Source: Ruminococcus sp.
GTDB taxonomy: Bacteria > Bacillota > Clostridia > Oscillospirales > Ruminococcaceae
DNA: 9,105 bases
Direction: 5' to 3'
NCBI GenBank assembly: GCA_031262625.1
Contig: JAISHJ010000094.1
Location: 1-9,105 of the forward strand
Part shown: piece after piece, positions 1 to 6,473 of the stretch
Numbering within the stretch: the stretch's first letter is position 1
Layout: every line of letters starts with the position of its first letter
Translations under genes and position numbers: made by a program
Notes under the pieces: generated by a model
What the model was told of the DNA's origin: nothing
Databases searched by the model: none
Seen by the model: the letters and a program-made list of their open reading frames with translations, nothing else

Positions 1-2312
1 CCGTGTTTCACGCGGTCGTGTTCCTCGGCGCGTTTGGCGTTGTTCCAGCGGTCCATGTTATCTACTAAGTAGCCTGTAATGCGGCGGATGCGGACGAATT
101 TGGGCTTGCCGTCGCGCTCGGTGCGCCCGCAGTGGGGGCAAACGTCGCCTAAGATTCCGGTGTAACCGCACACTGGGTCGCGGTCTACAGGGTGGTTGAT
201 TGCGCCATAGCCTATGCCGGATTCTTTCATGCAGCGAACGACTTTCTCAAAGGCGTCTAAGTTTTTGAGGGGGTCGCCGTCGAGTTCGATGTAGCTGATG
301 TGCCCGGCGTTGGTGAGTTCGTGGTAGGGGGCTTCAATTTTGATTTTGTCGAAAGCATTAATGGGATAATATACGGGAATATGGAATGAATTAGTGTAGT
401 AGTCGCGATCGGTAATACCCTTAATTACACCGTATTTCTTTGCATCAAGGTTAACGAATCTTCCGGAAAGCCCCTCGGCGGGAGTAGCGATTAAAGTGTA
501 ATTCAGATGCGTTTCGGCAGTTTCGCGGTCACAGCGCGCGCGCATACGGCGTACGATTTCGAGACCGAGTTCGCGGGAGGTTTCGGATTCGCCGTGGTGC
601 TTGCCGGTGAGGGCAACGAGACATTCCGCAAGCCCTATAAAGCCCATCGAGAGAGTGCCGTGCTTGAGAATTTCCTCCAAACCGTCTTCGTGAGAGAGTT
701 TTTCGGAGTCAATCCAAACACCCTGCCCCATAAGGAACGGGAAATTGTAAACCTTCTTTTGCGCTTGAAGCTTGAAGCGGTGGTTAAGCTGGTCGATAAC
801 CATATCCATTGTGTCGTCGAGTGATTGCCAAAATTTATCCATATCGCCTTTAGCTTCGATACCGAGACGAGGGAGGTTAACAGAGGTGAAGCTGAGGTTG
901 CCGCGCCCCGTAACTATCTCGCGGGAGGGGTCGTAAGCGTTACCGATTACACGCGTGCGGCAGCCCATATACGCGATTTCCGTGTTGTAGTCGCCGGGCT
1001 TGTAATACTTAAGATTGAAGGGTGCATCTTGGAAGGAAAAATTCGGGAAAAGGCGCTTCGCAGAAACTCTGCAAGCAAGCTTGAAAAGGTCATAGCTGGG
1101 ATCTTCGGGGTTGTAGTTGATGCCTTCCTTAATTTTGAAAATTTGAATTGGGAAAATCGGCGTTTCACCGTTACCTAAGCCTGCTTCTTGAGCAAGAAGC
1201 ACATTTTTTATAACCATACGCCCTTCGGGAGATGTGTCAAGACCGTAATTTATGGAAGAAAACGGTACTTGCGCTCCGGCGCGGCTGTTCATGGTGTTGA
1301 GATTGTGGATAAGAGCTTCCATCGCCTGATATGTAGCGCGGTCGGTCTCTTTTACGCTGTTTATGTGTGCGTATTTTTGGATCTTTTTCACTGTCTTTTC
1401 GTCTGTAAGCTTAATAAGTTTTTCAAATTCAGCATCACGATAACCGTTATCGTCAGCAAGCGTGGGAACTATACCTTTTTCTGCAAATATTTCCTCTGCA
1501 ATACGCTCTGCATCGTCCTTACCGTCTTCGCAAATTTCTTCCATTTCAAGGTAACGCGCAATATTATATGTATATTTTTTCCGGAAAGTCTTCTTAACAC
1601 CCTCCGCCATAGCATACTCAAAGTTAGGCACAGACTGACCGCCGTGCTGGTCGTTTTGGTTTGACTGAATTGCTATACAAGCAAGAGCGGAGTAGCTGTA
1701 GATGTCATTCGGCTCACGCAAAACGCCGTGCCCGGTTGAAAAACCGTCATGAAAAAGCTTTATAAGGTCAATTTGGGTGCAAGTAGTAGTAAATCCATAA
1801 TAATCCATATCGTGAATCTGAATGTCGCCGTCAAGGTGCGCTTTTTCGTGTGCAGGGTCAAGCACATACATTTGGTAAAACTGCTTAGCGCCTTCTGAGC
1901 CGTATTTGAGCATCGTTCCCATAGCAGTATCGCCGTTAATATTAGCGTTTTCGCGCTTCATATCGCTTCCCTCGGCGGGTTTAAATGTCAAATCTTCGTA
2001 GATTTTCATAAGTTTAGTGTTCATTTCGCGGGTGCGGGTTCTTGAATCACGATAAAGAATGTAACTTTTCGCAGTTTTCGCGTGTCCTGCTTCAATTAAT
2101 ATTTTTTCGACAATGTCTTGAATCTGCTCCACAGTAGGCATACTGTCGCCGAATTTCTGTTCTATATAGCGGCAAACCTCTTTCGTCAGTCTTGTCGCTT
2201 CGTTGTAGTTCGTACCGCCAACCGATTGCGCAGCTTTAAAGATAGCCTGAGCTATTTTATCGGGGTTAAAAGTTGCCGTGCGATTATCGCGTTTTTTTAT
2301 TTCTGTAATCAT
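1..2312 (-). CDS. nrdD: Anaerobic (class III) ribonucleoside-triphosphate reductase, C-terminus cut by window edge
   Basis: This gene encodes the oxygen-sensitive glycyl-radical enzyme that reduces ribonucleotides to deoxyribonucleotides in anaerobes; it needs the radical-SAM activase NrdG, which is not in the window. I read 770 codons from the ATG at 2312 to the left edge without a stop. Residues 1 to about 90 resemble an ATP-cone allosteric domain (ITEIKKRDNRTATFNPDKI). The 10-stranded barrel carries the expected cysteines in TTTCTQ (C178) and YMGCRT (C451, the likely thiyl residue). A zinc-site region follows (CGYTG at C715, CPHC at C725/C728), then the glycyl-radical motif RITGYLV with G747 at bases 72-74. 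Only a short tail is probably missing. The start is supported by an AGAGGT ribosome site six bases upstream. The first zinc cysteine position appears to be Asp (DPVC). The C-terminal third is clearly richer in GC than the N-terminal half. Confidence 0.95.
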   Translation of the reverse strand, partial: MITEIKKRDNRTATFNPDKIAQAIFKAAQSVGGTNYNEATRLTKEVCRYIEQKFGDSMPTVEQIQDIVEKILIEAGHAKTAKSYILYRDSRTRTREMNTKLMKIYEDLTFKPAEGSDMKRENANINGDTAMGTMLKYGSEGAKQFYQMYVLDPAHEKAHLDGDIQIHDMDYYGFTTTCTQIDLIKLFHDGFSTGHGVLREPNDIYSYSALACIAIQSNQNDQHGGQSVPNFEYAMAEGVKKTFRKKYTYNIARYLEMEEICEDGKDDAERIAEEIFAEKGIVPTLADDNGYRDAEFEKLIKLTDEKTVKKIQKYAHINSVKETDRATYQAMEALIHNLNTMNSRAGAQVPFSSINYGLDTSPEGRMVIKNVLLAQEAGLGNGETPIFPIQIFKIKEGINYNPEDPSYDLFKLACRVSAKRLFPNFSFQDAPFNLKYYKPGDYNTEIAYMGCRTRVIGNAYDPSREIVTGRGNLSFTSVNLPRLGIEAKGDMDKFWQSLDDTMDMVIDQLNHRFKLQAQKKVYNFPFLMGQGVWIDSEKLSHEDGLEEILKHGTLSMGFIGLAECLVALTGKHHGESETSRELGLEIVRRMRARCDRETAETHLNYTLIATPAEGLSGRFVNLDAKKYGVIKGITDRDYYTNSFHIPVYYPINAFDKIKIEAPYHELTNAGHISYIELDGDPLKNLDAFEKVVRCMKESGIGYGAINHPVDRDPVCGYTGILGDVCPHCGRTERDGKPKFVRIRRITGYLVDNMDRWNNAKRAEEHDRVKH

Positions 2313-2318
2313 TTCGTA

Positions 2319-2324
2319 ACCTCT
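2319..2324 (-). promoter_or_regulatory. Ribosome binding site of nrdD
   Basis: The minus strand reads AGAGGT here, six bases before the nrdD ATG. It fixes that start, and no in-frame competitor upstream has a comparable site. Confidence 0.75.
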
Positions 2325-2338
2325 TTATCTATTCAAAA

Positions 2339-2354
2339 ACACTATATGTTGTGT
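2339..2354. promoter_or_regulatory. NrdR box 1 (downstream of transcription start)
   Basis: The 16-mer ACACTATATGTTGTGT fits the known NrdR-box pattern acaCwAtATaTwgTgt almost exactly. NrdR is the ATP/dATP-sensing zinc-ribbon/ATP-cone repressor of ribonucleotide reductase genes. The box lies roughly 13 to 28 bases downstream of the predicted nrdD start site, so bound NrdR would block transcription. The nrdR gene itself is not in the window. Confidence 0.85.
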
Positions 2355-2369
2355 TTGTATAACCACTAA

Positions 2370-2385
2370 ACCTATTATATAGTAT
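2370..2385. promoter_or_regulatory. NrdR box 2 (over the -10 element)
   Basis: This 16-mer matches the NrdR consensus at about 11 of 16 positions; the right half (TATATAGTAT) is good and the left half is degenerate. It begins exactly 31 bp from the start of box 1, which is the usual three-helical-turn spacing of paired NrdR boxes, and it covers the nrdD -10 hexamer. The spacing makes the weaker sequence credible. Confidence 0.72.
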
Positions 2386-2402
2386 TTTTGCATCATTGTC
2401 AA
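2374..2402 (-). promoter_or_regulatory. Sigma-70/SigA promoter of nrdD
   Basis: On the minus strand there is a perfect -35 TTGACA at 2402-2397, a 17-base spacer and a perfect -10 TATAAT at 2379-2374. Transcription should begin near 2367, giving a leader of about 55 bases before the nrdD start. A promoter this close to consensus would be strong unless repressed, which fits the two NrdR-type boxes that overlap and follow it. Confidence 0.88.
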
Positions 2403-2413
2403 GATACATTTTA

Positions 2414-2438
2414 ACCAAAACATCTAAAATGTTTTGGT
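2414..2438. repeat. Perfect inverted repeat, 10-bp arms with 5-base loop
   Basis: ACCAAAACAT is followed by CTAAA and then ATGTTTTGGT, so the arms are perfect complements; allowing one bulge, two more A/T pairs can be added. It sits 11 bp upstream of the nrdD -35 hexamer. It has no run of T directly after it on either strand, and no plus-strand gene precedes it, so an operator upstream of nrdD is more likely than a terminator. The cognate protein is unknown. Confidence 0.5.
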
Positions 2439-2475
2439 AACTTTTCATAATCATTTTTCTTTATATTGACATAAC

Positions 2476-2493
2476 TTAATTGTATACAATTAA
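2476..2493. promoter_or_regulatory. 18-bp perfect palindrome, candidate operator (GntR/FadR-type core)
   Basis: TTAATTGTATACAATTAA is its own reverse complement over 18 bases. The inner TTGTATACAA resembles the half-site arrangement bound by FadR-subfamily GntR regulators (TNGTnnnACNA-like). It lies between the terminator of the hydro-lyase gene and the nrdD promoter, so nrdD is the only gene it could obviously serve. No regulator gene is present in the window. The family assignment is inference from motif shape only. Confidence 0.45.
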
Positions 2494-2500
2494 AAATTAC

Positions 2501-2526
2501 AAAATAAAAACGAGAAGAAATTCTCG
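2501..2526 (-). terminator. Intrinsic terminator after the hydro-lyase beta-subunit gene
   Basis: On the minus strand CGAGAA, loop TTTC and TTCTCG form a perfect 6-bp stem, directly followed by TTTTTATTTT. It begins 17 bases after the stop codon of the hydro-lyase gene and would separate that operon from nrdD. Confidence 0.85.
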
Positions 2527-2542
2527 CTTTATTTATATAGTA

Positions 2543-3115
2543 TTATTTTGAAAAAAGGTTGCCGCCGCGGCTGTCGATTGCAACTATCAGCGGAAAATCC
2601 TTGAAAATAAGCTTTTTAACCGACTCGCAGCCAAGTTCCGGGAAAGCAATAACTTCACAGGATTTCACGGAAGCCGCCGCAAGTGCGCCGGCGCCGCCGA
2701 TTGCGGCGAAATAGACGGAATTGTTACGAATTATCGCGTCGCAAACCGCCTGTGAGCGTTCGCCTTTACCGATCATTCCTGTCAGACCGCTGTCTAAAAG
2801 AGCGGGGGCAAAACTATCCATTCGCCCGGACGTAGTAGGACCGCAAGAACCAATCGGCTTACCCGGAGGTGCGGGAGTAGGACCGGCATAGTAAATAACC
2901 GCGCCGTTTAAGTCAAACGGAAGGTTTTTTCCGTCTGACAGTATGTCCTTAAAACGTTTGTGAGCCGCATCTCTTGCGGTATAAACTACTCCCGAAAGAA
3001 GCACCCTGTCCCCTGCGTGAAGGCTCTTGCAGTACTCGCGAAGATTCGCGGTATCAATCGAAACTACGGCAGAATTTAATCTATCCGCCGTAGTTTCCGG
3101 CATTAAAGTTTCCAA
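2543..3115 (-). CDS. Fe-S hydro-lyase (class I fumarase / tartrate dehydratase) beta subunit
   Basis: The 190-residue product is the beta (C-terminal) half of a two-subunit class I fumarate hydratase or L-tartrate dehydratase, which adds or removes water at dicarboxylic acids such as fumarate/malate. Family hallmarks in order are LLSGVVYTARDAAHKR (about 39-54), IYYAGPTPAPPGKPIGSCG (about 74-92), GPTTSGRMD (92-100), MIGKGERS (114-121), AIGGAGALAA (138-147) and the ELGCES/FPLIVAID end. The iron-sulfur cluster cysteines belong to the alpha subunit, which normally lies immediately upstream; here that place is held by a DivIVA-like gene 24 bp away, so the partner must be elsewhere. The chosen start is a TTG with AAGGAA seven bases upstream; an ATG four codons later with a weaker GGAA is the alternative. 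Substrate (fumarate or tartrate) cannot be decided from the sequence. Confidence 0.9.
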   Translation of the reverse strand: METLMPETTADRLNSAVVSIDTANLREYCKSLHAGDRVLLSGVVYTARDAAHKRFKDILSDGKNLPFDLNGAVIYYAGPTPAPPGKPIGSCGPTTSGRMDSFAPALLDSGLTGMIGKGERSQAVCDAIIRNNSVYFAAIGGAGALAAASVKSCEVIAFPELGCESVKKLIFKDFPLIVAIDSRGGNLFSK

Positions 3116-3122
3116 AATGGTA

Positions 3123-3128
3123 TTCCTT
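3123..3128 (-). promoter_or_regulatory. Ribosome binding site supporting a TTG start
   Basis: AAGGAA on the minus strand lies seven bases before the TTG codon at 3115-3113, an optimal distance. It is about 19 bases from the first ATG (3103), too far to serve it, so it favours the TTG as the start of the hydro-lyase subunit. Confidence 0.55.
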
Positions 3129-3139
3129 GGTATATGGCA

Positions 3140-4231
3140 TTAATACTGGTCGTTACCGGCAGAGCCTTCAACTAATTTTGAAAGGCTTTCAAGCTCGCTG
3201 AGGTCGAAACCGAATTTAGAAGTCGGCTTTGCAGCTTTTTTAGCAGGCTCGATCTTAGGTTCCGGCTTAGGCTCGGGCTTAGGTTCCGGCTTGGGTTCGG
3301 GTTTAGGCTCCGGCTTTGTCTCACGCTTAGGTTCAGGCTTTGGTTTGCGCTCGGGATTGTGCTCAGCTTCGGGCTCAGCTTGCTGGTATGACTGTTGGCT
3401 GAATTTCGGAGGAGGTGTGCGCTTAATTGCCGAATTTATGTAATTATCAGTTTCATCTTCAGCTTTTATAAGGTTTTGTGCGCGGTCAATAATATTTTTA
3501 GTTTCTGTAAGCCGCCCGATGCTGTCGGCAGAGAAACTTTCAATTACGCTGCGAAGTTTTGAAATATTTACGTCGAGATCGCCCACCTGCTTCTCAACAG
3601 AGGACTTAACGTGGTCAGCTTGGGCACGAAGGTCTGCAATTTTCCGCTCGGTATCGGTGAGAATCCGCGAAGCTGTCTCGTCAGCTTTCTTAACGATAGT
3701 CGAAGCCTTGCCGTTAGCATCGTCAACCACTTGGTTTGCAAGCTTTTTGGCATCTTCGTCCATTTTGCGCGCATTTTCCTTAGCCTGAGTAACGATAAGG
3801 TTTGCGGATTTCTGCGCTTCCATAAACACAGCACTGAGGTCCATCGCTGAATTGTCGGAAGTTCCTGCAGCCGCCTTGCGCTTTGCATCAGAAAGCTCGT
3901 CTTCAAGTGCAGAAGTTTTCTTGCGCAGTGCATCAAGTTCAGCTTCTTTTGCGTTAGATTCTTCCACAGCTGTCTGATACTGTATCATAAGGGAATTATT
4001 CGCAGTTTGAAGTTCGGCAATCTTCGTTTTATCAATACGAAGGAGTTCCTCGTATTTTTCATTGCCGGCAGAAGCATCTCCGGTAGACGCAAGAAGGGTT
4101 TTCTTTTCATCAAGTTCAGCTTCAAGTGAGAAAATTTTGGTGTTGAGTTCGTCAACATACTGCAAAACGCCGTTTTTCTCGAATCCGCCGAAGTTGACGG
4201 TTTTTAAATATATCGTTCCGCTGCCGTCCAT
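3140..4231 (-). CDS. DivIVA-like coiled-coil protein with Pro-Glu-Pro-Lys linker
   Basis: The 363-residue product has no signal peptide or membrane segment. Residues 13-32 (NFGGFEKNGVLQYVDELN...) resemble the membrane-curvature-sensing N-terminal motif of DivIVA/GpsB-type proteins. Residues about 27-120 are a long heptad-rich coiled coil. Residues 133-260 form a second, Ala/Lys/Asp-rich coiled coil (EAQKSANLIVTQAKENARK and similar), typical of DivIVA relatives. Residues about 294-329 are a charged linker of tandem PEPK units, and the protein ends in a distinct motif, FGFDLSELESLSKLVEG (340-356), which could be a short partner-binding helix. A role at the division site or in cell shape is inferred from architecture; the exact function is not known. 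The start has GGAGGG six bases upstream. It is first in a two-gene unit with the hydro-lyase subunit 24 bp downstream. Confidence 0.75.
   Translation of the reverse strand: MDGSGTIYLKTVNFGGFEKNGVLQYVDELNTKIFSLEAELDEKKTLLASTGDASAGNEKYEELLRIDKTKIAELQTANNSLMIQYQTAVEESNAKEAELDALRKKTSALEDELSDAKRKAAAGTSDNSAMDLSAVFMEAQKSANLIVTQAKENARKMDEDAKKLANQVVDDANGKASTIVKKADETASRILTDTERKIADLRAQADHVKSSVEKQVGDLDVNISKLRSVIESFSADSIGRLTETKNIIDRAQNLIKAEDETDNYINSAIKRTPPPKFSQQSYQQAEPEAEHNPERKPKPEPKRETKPEPKPEPKPEPKPEPKPEPKIEPAKKAAKPTSKFGFDLSELESLSKLVEGSAGNDQY
3245..3352 (-). repeat. 12-bp tandem repeat encoding the PEPK linker
   Basis: Degenerate 12-base units (Pro-Glu-Pro-Lys codons) are repeated in phase within the DivIVA-like gene; the cleanest part encodes KPEPKPEPKPEPKPEPKPEP. 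Third codon positions vary between units, so the array is old or kept at the protein level, although the length may differ among strains. Confidence 0.75.
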
Positions 4232-4403
4232 ATTAAACCCTCCATAGTCGAAACCCGCCGCAAAAAAAATCTGCGCGGATATAATTCTTTATTTATATAT
4301 TTATATTATAGCATAAAAAAATTAAATAAACAAGATGTTTGTTTACGTCAATTTTGCTAAAAATTAATGTACAAATTTGTGAATGATGATGAATTTTCGT
4401 GAA
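4232..4403 (-). promoter_or_regulatory. Intergenic region with the promoter of the DivIVA-like/hydro-lyase unit
   Basis: This AT-rich spacer has no gene. On the minus strand an extended -10 TGCTATAAT (TATAAT at 4310-4305) lies 17 bases after TTGTTT (4333-4328), a plausible SigA promoter with a start near 4298. An imperfect hairpin (4255-4278, seven pairs with one bulge and an A/T-rich loop) falls in the resulting leader, and GGAGGG at 4243-4238 is the ribosome site. No clear terminator for the gene on the right is visible; a weak stem (GAATGAT 4381-4387 with ATCATTC 4403-4409) spans its stop codon, and a TTAATTTTT stretch follows further on. Confidence 0.6.
4327..4345. repeat. Inverted repeat over the -35 region of the DivIVA-like gene promoter
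   Basis: TAAACAA and TTGTTTA, separated by GATGT, are perfect 7-bp arms. One arm contains the predicted -35 hexamer, so it could be an operator. It could also be a chance AT-rich repeat. Confidence 0.35.
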
Positions 4404-5393
4404 TCATTCCTTAAGTTTCCGTTTAATTTGACGAATATCACTACCGACAAATCTCATTCTTTTATAATATGCGGCAATTCTTGACACAATTCGGTCGTTA
4501 TAGCGGTCGCGTAAATCCTCAAAATCATCAAGGTTACAGTTAATTATTGTAGGTTTTTTTAAGTTCATTCGAGAGTTTATAATATTATACAGTATAGATT
4601 CAGAATAGGCAGAAGCGTGTTCAGAACCGAGATCGTCAATTATCATCAGGTCAACATTTATTACGTCGCGCTCCGTGTCGCCGGAACTTTCAGTCCGCCC
4701 GAATTTTTCCTTATTTATTTCACTCAATAGATTGATAATTGAAGTATAGGCGACGCTGTAGCCGGATTCGATAACACGTTTTGCAATCGCGAGTGAAATA
4801 TGAGTCTTCCCCAGACCGGTTTTGCCGTATATTAACAAACTATCGGAATTTTCAGAAAATTCGTTTGCGTACTTTACAGCAGTTTTGAAATTATTCTCCA
4901 TTATAGTATTAATATCCATCCCAGACTCATGTTTACCCTGATAATAAGAAGTCGAAAAATGCCCGAAATCGCAGTCTGGAAGATTGGCACTGCGGTTAAG
5001 TTCCTCCGCCGAAAACTTACTGATAAGCCGCAAAAAACACTCGCATCGTAAACCGCCGACAAAACCCGTGTCAGAGCACTTTTCACAGCTGTACCTAATA
5101 TTTAGGTAGTTTTCGGGATAACCGTTTTCAGTAAGAATCTTTCGCTTAATCCTGTCACCGTTTTCATATTCAGACTTGATTTTTTCAAGCTTTGCAGAAA
5201 CATCATCCTTGTTTTGGAACATGAGTTTCGTAAGATTCATAATGTGAGACTTCATCATTCCGTCAATCTGAACCAGTTCGGGTGAACGCGCCGCAACCTC
5301 TTCAAAGCGCGTTGTAAGCGAGGTTTCAGCTTTTTCTTTTCTACGGAAAAGTTCACGCTCGGCATTTTCATACGCGGTTTTGTTGTAGCTCAT
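4404..5393 (-). CDS. DnaI/DnaC-type helicase loader (AAA+ ATPase)
   Basis: The 329-residue product should help load the hexameric replicative helicase onto DNA at origins or restarted forks, acting in the cytoplasm with the DnaD-like protein encoded just upstream. Residues 1 to about 95 are a helical, charged N-terminal region for partner contact. C103, C106, C117 and C119 (CEKC...CEC) form the zinc-binding site typical of DnaI. The AAA+ domain shows Walker A GKTGLGKT (190-197), Walker B LMIIDD (249-254), a sensor-1 Asn in TIINCNL (282-288) and an Arg-finger candidate in DRIVSRI (300-306). Length fits the family (about 300-330). The start has GAGGTG about eight bases upstream. It is last in the argS - dnaD-like - dnaI-like unit, 23 bp after the preceding stop. 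IstB-type transposition helpers share this fold, but there is no transposase here and the zinc site favours DnaI. Confidence 0.9.
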   Translation of the reverse strand: MSYNKTAYENAERELFRRKEKAETSLTTRFEEVAARSPELVQIDGMMKSHIMNLTKLMFQNKDDVSAKLEKIKSEYENGDRIKRKILTENGYPENYLNIRYSCEKCSDTGFVGGLRCECFLRLISKFSAEELNRSANLPDCDFGHFSTSYYQGKHESGMDINTIMENNFKTAVKYANEFSENSDSLLIYGKTGLGKTHISLAIAKRVIESGYSVAYTSIINLLSEINKEKFGRTESSGDTERDVINVDLMIIDDLGSEHASAYSESILYNIINSRMNLKKPTIINCNLDDFEDLRDRYNDRIVSRIAAYYKRMRFVGSDIRQIKRKLKE

Positions 5394-5416
5394 TTTAATT
5401 TCACCTCTTTTGCAAA

Positions 5417-6466
5417 TCAGCCGAGTTCCCCTCTCATAGCGGCTTCAAGGTCTTCATTAGCCGCATTTTCGAGATTAAATGACGGTTTGGATTTCGGTTT
5501 CTTACTCTCGTTTTTATCGTATTTTATCACTTTATATCCGCTGTGCTCGGTTAAGTATTTTTCGTTATAAGCAGTAATTTCTTCAATATTCCGTAAACCT
5601 TTGGCATACCAGTTCGCTAAAATTTTGTCAAGATATGGCAGTTTAACTGCCCCCGTGTGTTCGATAGTAATTTCATACGCGAAATGGTATATATCGTCAT
5701 AATAGCCATATTTTTGCCATTCCGAAATAATCTCTCGCTCTTTAGCGGAAAATTGCCTTCCGACACTAAAAATAGCGGCAATTCTGCCCTCGAAAGTATA
5801 GTATTCCCGAAGTCTTAAGATGTCGTCAATCGCCTGTTTGTGGGTAATTATGCCGCGTTTATGCCATTCTTTGGCAAGATAGTCTATGTAAGCAGGACTT
5901 CGATTTTGATACTTACCTATGCTTACGGCAAAATCAACCATCATTATGATATTGCTGACATCTATTCCGTAATATTCATGTATGAGTATGTAAACCCGTT
6001 GTTCAGTAAGGGTCGGAGCGCCGGGTACTATGCGCTGTAACTCATTAAAAAGGAATATTAAGGCAGGACTATTTTCGATTGTTTCGGTTACTTCACGCTT
6101 ATCAAGCGGGCGCAACAGATCGTAAGAACTAAGCCTTAGCACATGAGGTTCGGCAGACGTAGTTTTTTTGTAGTTTTCGATTTGACGTTCAGACGAAGTA
6201 GTTTCGCTTCTTTGAACTTCCCTGTCGGAAGCGCTTTCAGAACTTTTTATAACCCCTCTGTCGCGCCAAAACTGCAAAGCTTCTTCTGTGTCGTCAACAT
6301 CCAAACCAAGTGCTTCCGCAGAGGATTCAAGCCCAAAATCGCCCGTCAAAGCAGTGTAAAGAAGCCATTTTACCGATTTCGGGCGCGCATTTTTAAGAGG
6401 GTCTTTCGCAGAAAGCGGAATTGCCGCTGCGCCGCCCGCGTTTTCCCAGTCGAAATAATATCCCAT
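5417..6466 (-). CDS. DnaD/DnaB-like primosome protein (tandem DnaB_2 domains)
   Basis: The 349-residue product belongs to the Gram-positive DnaD/DnaB family, which remodels DNA and recruits the helicase-loader complex at replication start and restart. Residues about 25-75 look like a winged-helix N-terminal domain (SVKWLLYTAL...ALQFWRDRGVI). A Ser/Glu/Lys-rich linker follows (75-107), then two DnaB_2/DDBH2 domains, about 133-207 and 214-297. Each ends with the characteristic Tyr...Leu/Ile...Trp motif: YIDYLAKEW (193-201) and YLDKILANW (278-286). The basic tail (KKPKSKPSFNLENAANEDL) is typical. The ATG starts 7 bp after the argS stop with only a weak GAAAGA upstream inside argS, which suggests translational coupling. 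Two DnaB_2 domains on one chain mean it may combine the roles of Bacillus DnaD and DnaB. Confidence 0.85.
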   Translation of the reverse strand: MGYYFDWENAGGAAAIPLSAKDPLKNARPKSVKWLLYTALTGDFGLESSAEALGLDVDDTEEALQFWRDRGVIKSSESASDREVQRSETTSSERQIENYKKTTSAEPHVLRLSSYDLLRPLDKREVTETIENSPALIFLFNELQRIVPGAPTLTEQRVYILIHEYYGIDVSNIIMMVDFAVSIGKYQNRSPAYIDYLAKEWHKRGIITHKQAIDDILRLREYYTFEGRIAAIFSVGRQFSAKEREIISEWQKYGYYDDIYHFAYEITIEHTGAVKLPYLDKILANWYAKGLRNIEEITAYNEKYLTEHSGYKVIKYDKNESKKPKSKPSFNLENAANEDLEAAMRGELG

Positions 6467-6473
6467 TTTAGTA

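Noticed and set aside
507..1664. Three consecutive plus-strand open frames opposite nrdD
   Set aside because: They are antisense to a strongly recognisable NrdD protein, resemble no family, and lack convincing ribosome sites; they follow from the codon structure of nrdD.
2466..2494. Plus-strand promoter starting from TTGACA at 2466-2471
   Set aside because: No good -10 lies at a proper distance (ATTAAA at 17 bases) and no plus-strand gene follows.
3519..3936. Open frames on both strands inside the DivIVA-like gene
   Set aside because: They are out-of-frame readings of a coiled-coil gene with a biased codon pattern and show no conserved motif.
4371..4380. ACAAATTTGT palindrome downstream of the dnaI-like gene
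   Set aside because: Ten AT-rich bases with no loop; it is expected by chance and forms no useful hairpin.
5371..5386. A fifth copy of the argS repeat motif (14 of 16 matches) at the start of the dnaI-like gene
   Set aside because: It lies within coding sequence, is single, and TACGCG occurs several times by chance in this window; noted only as a possible coincidence.
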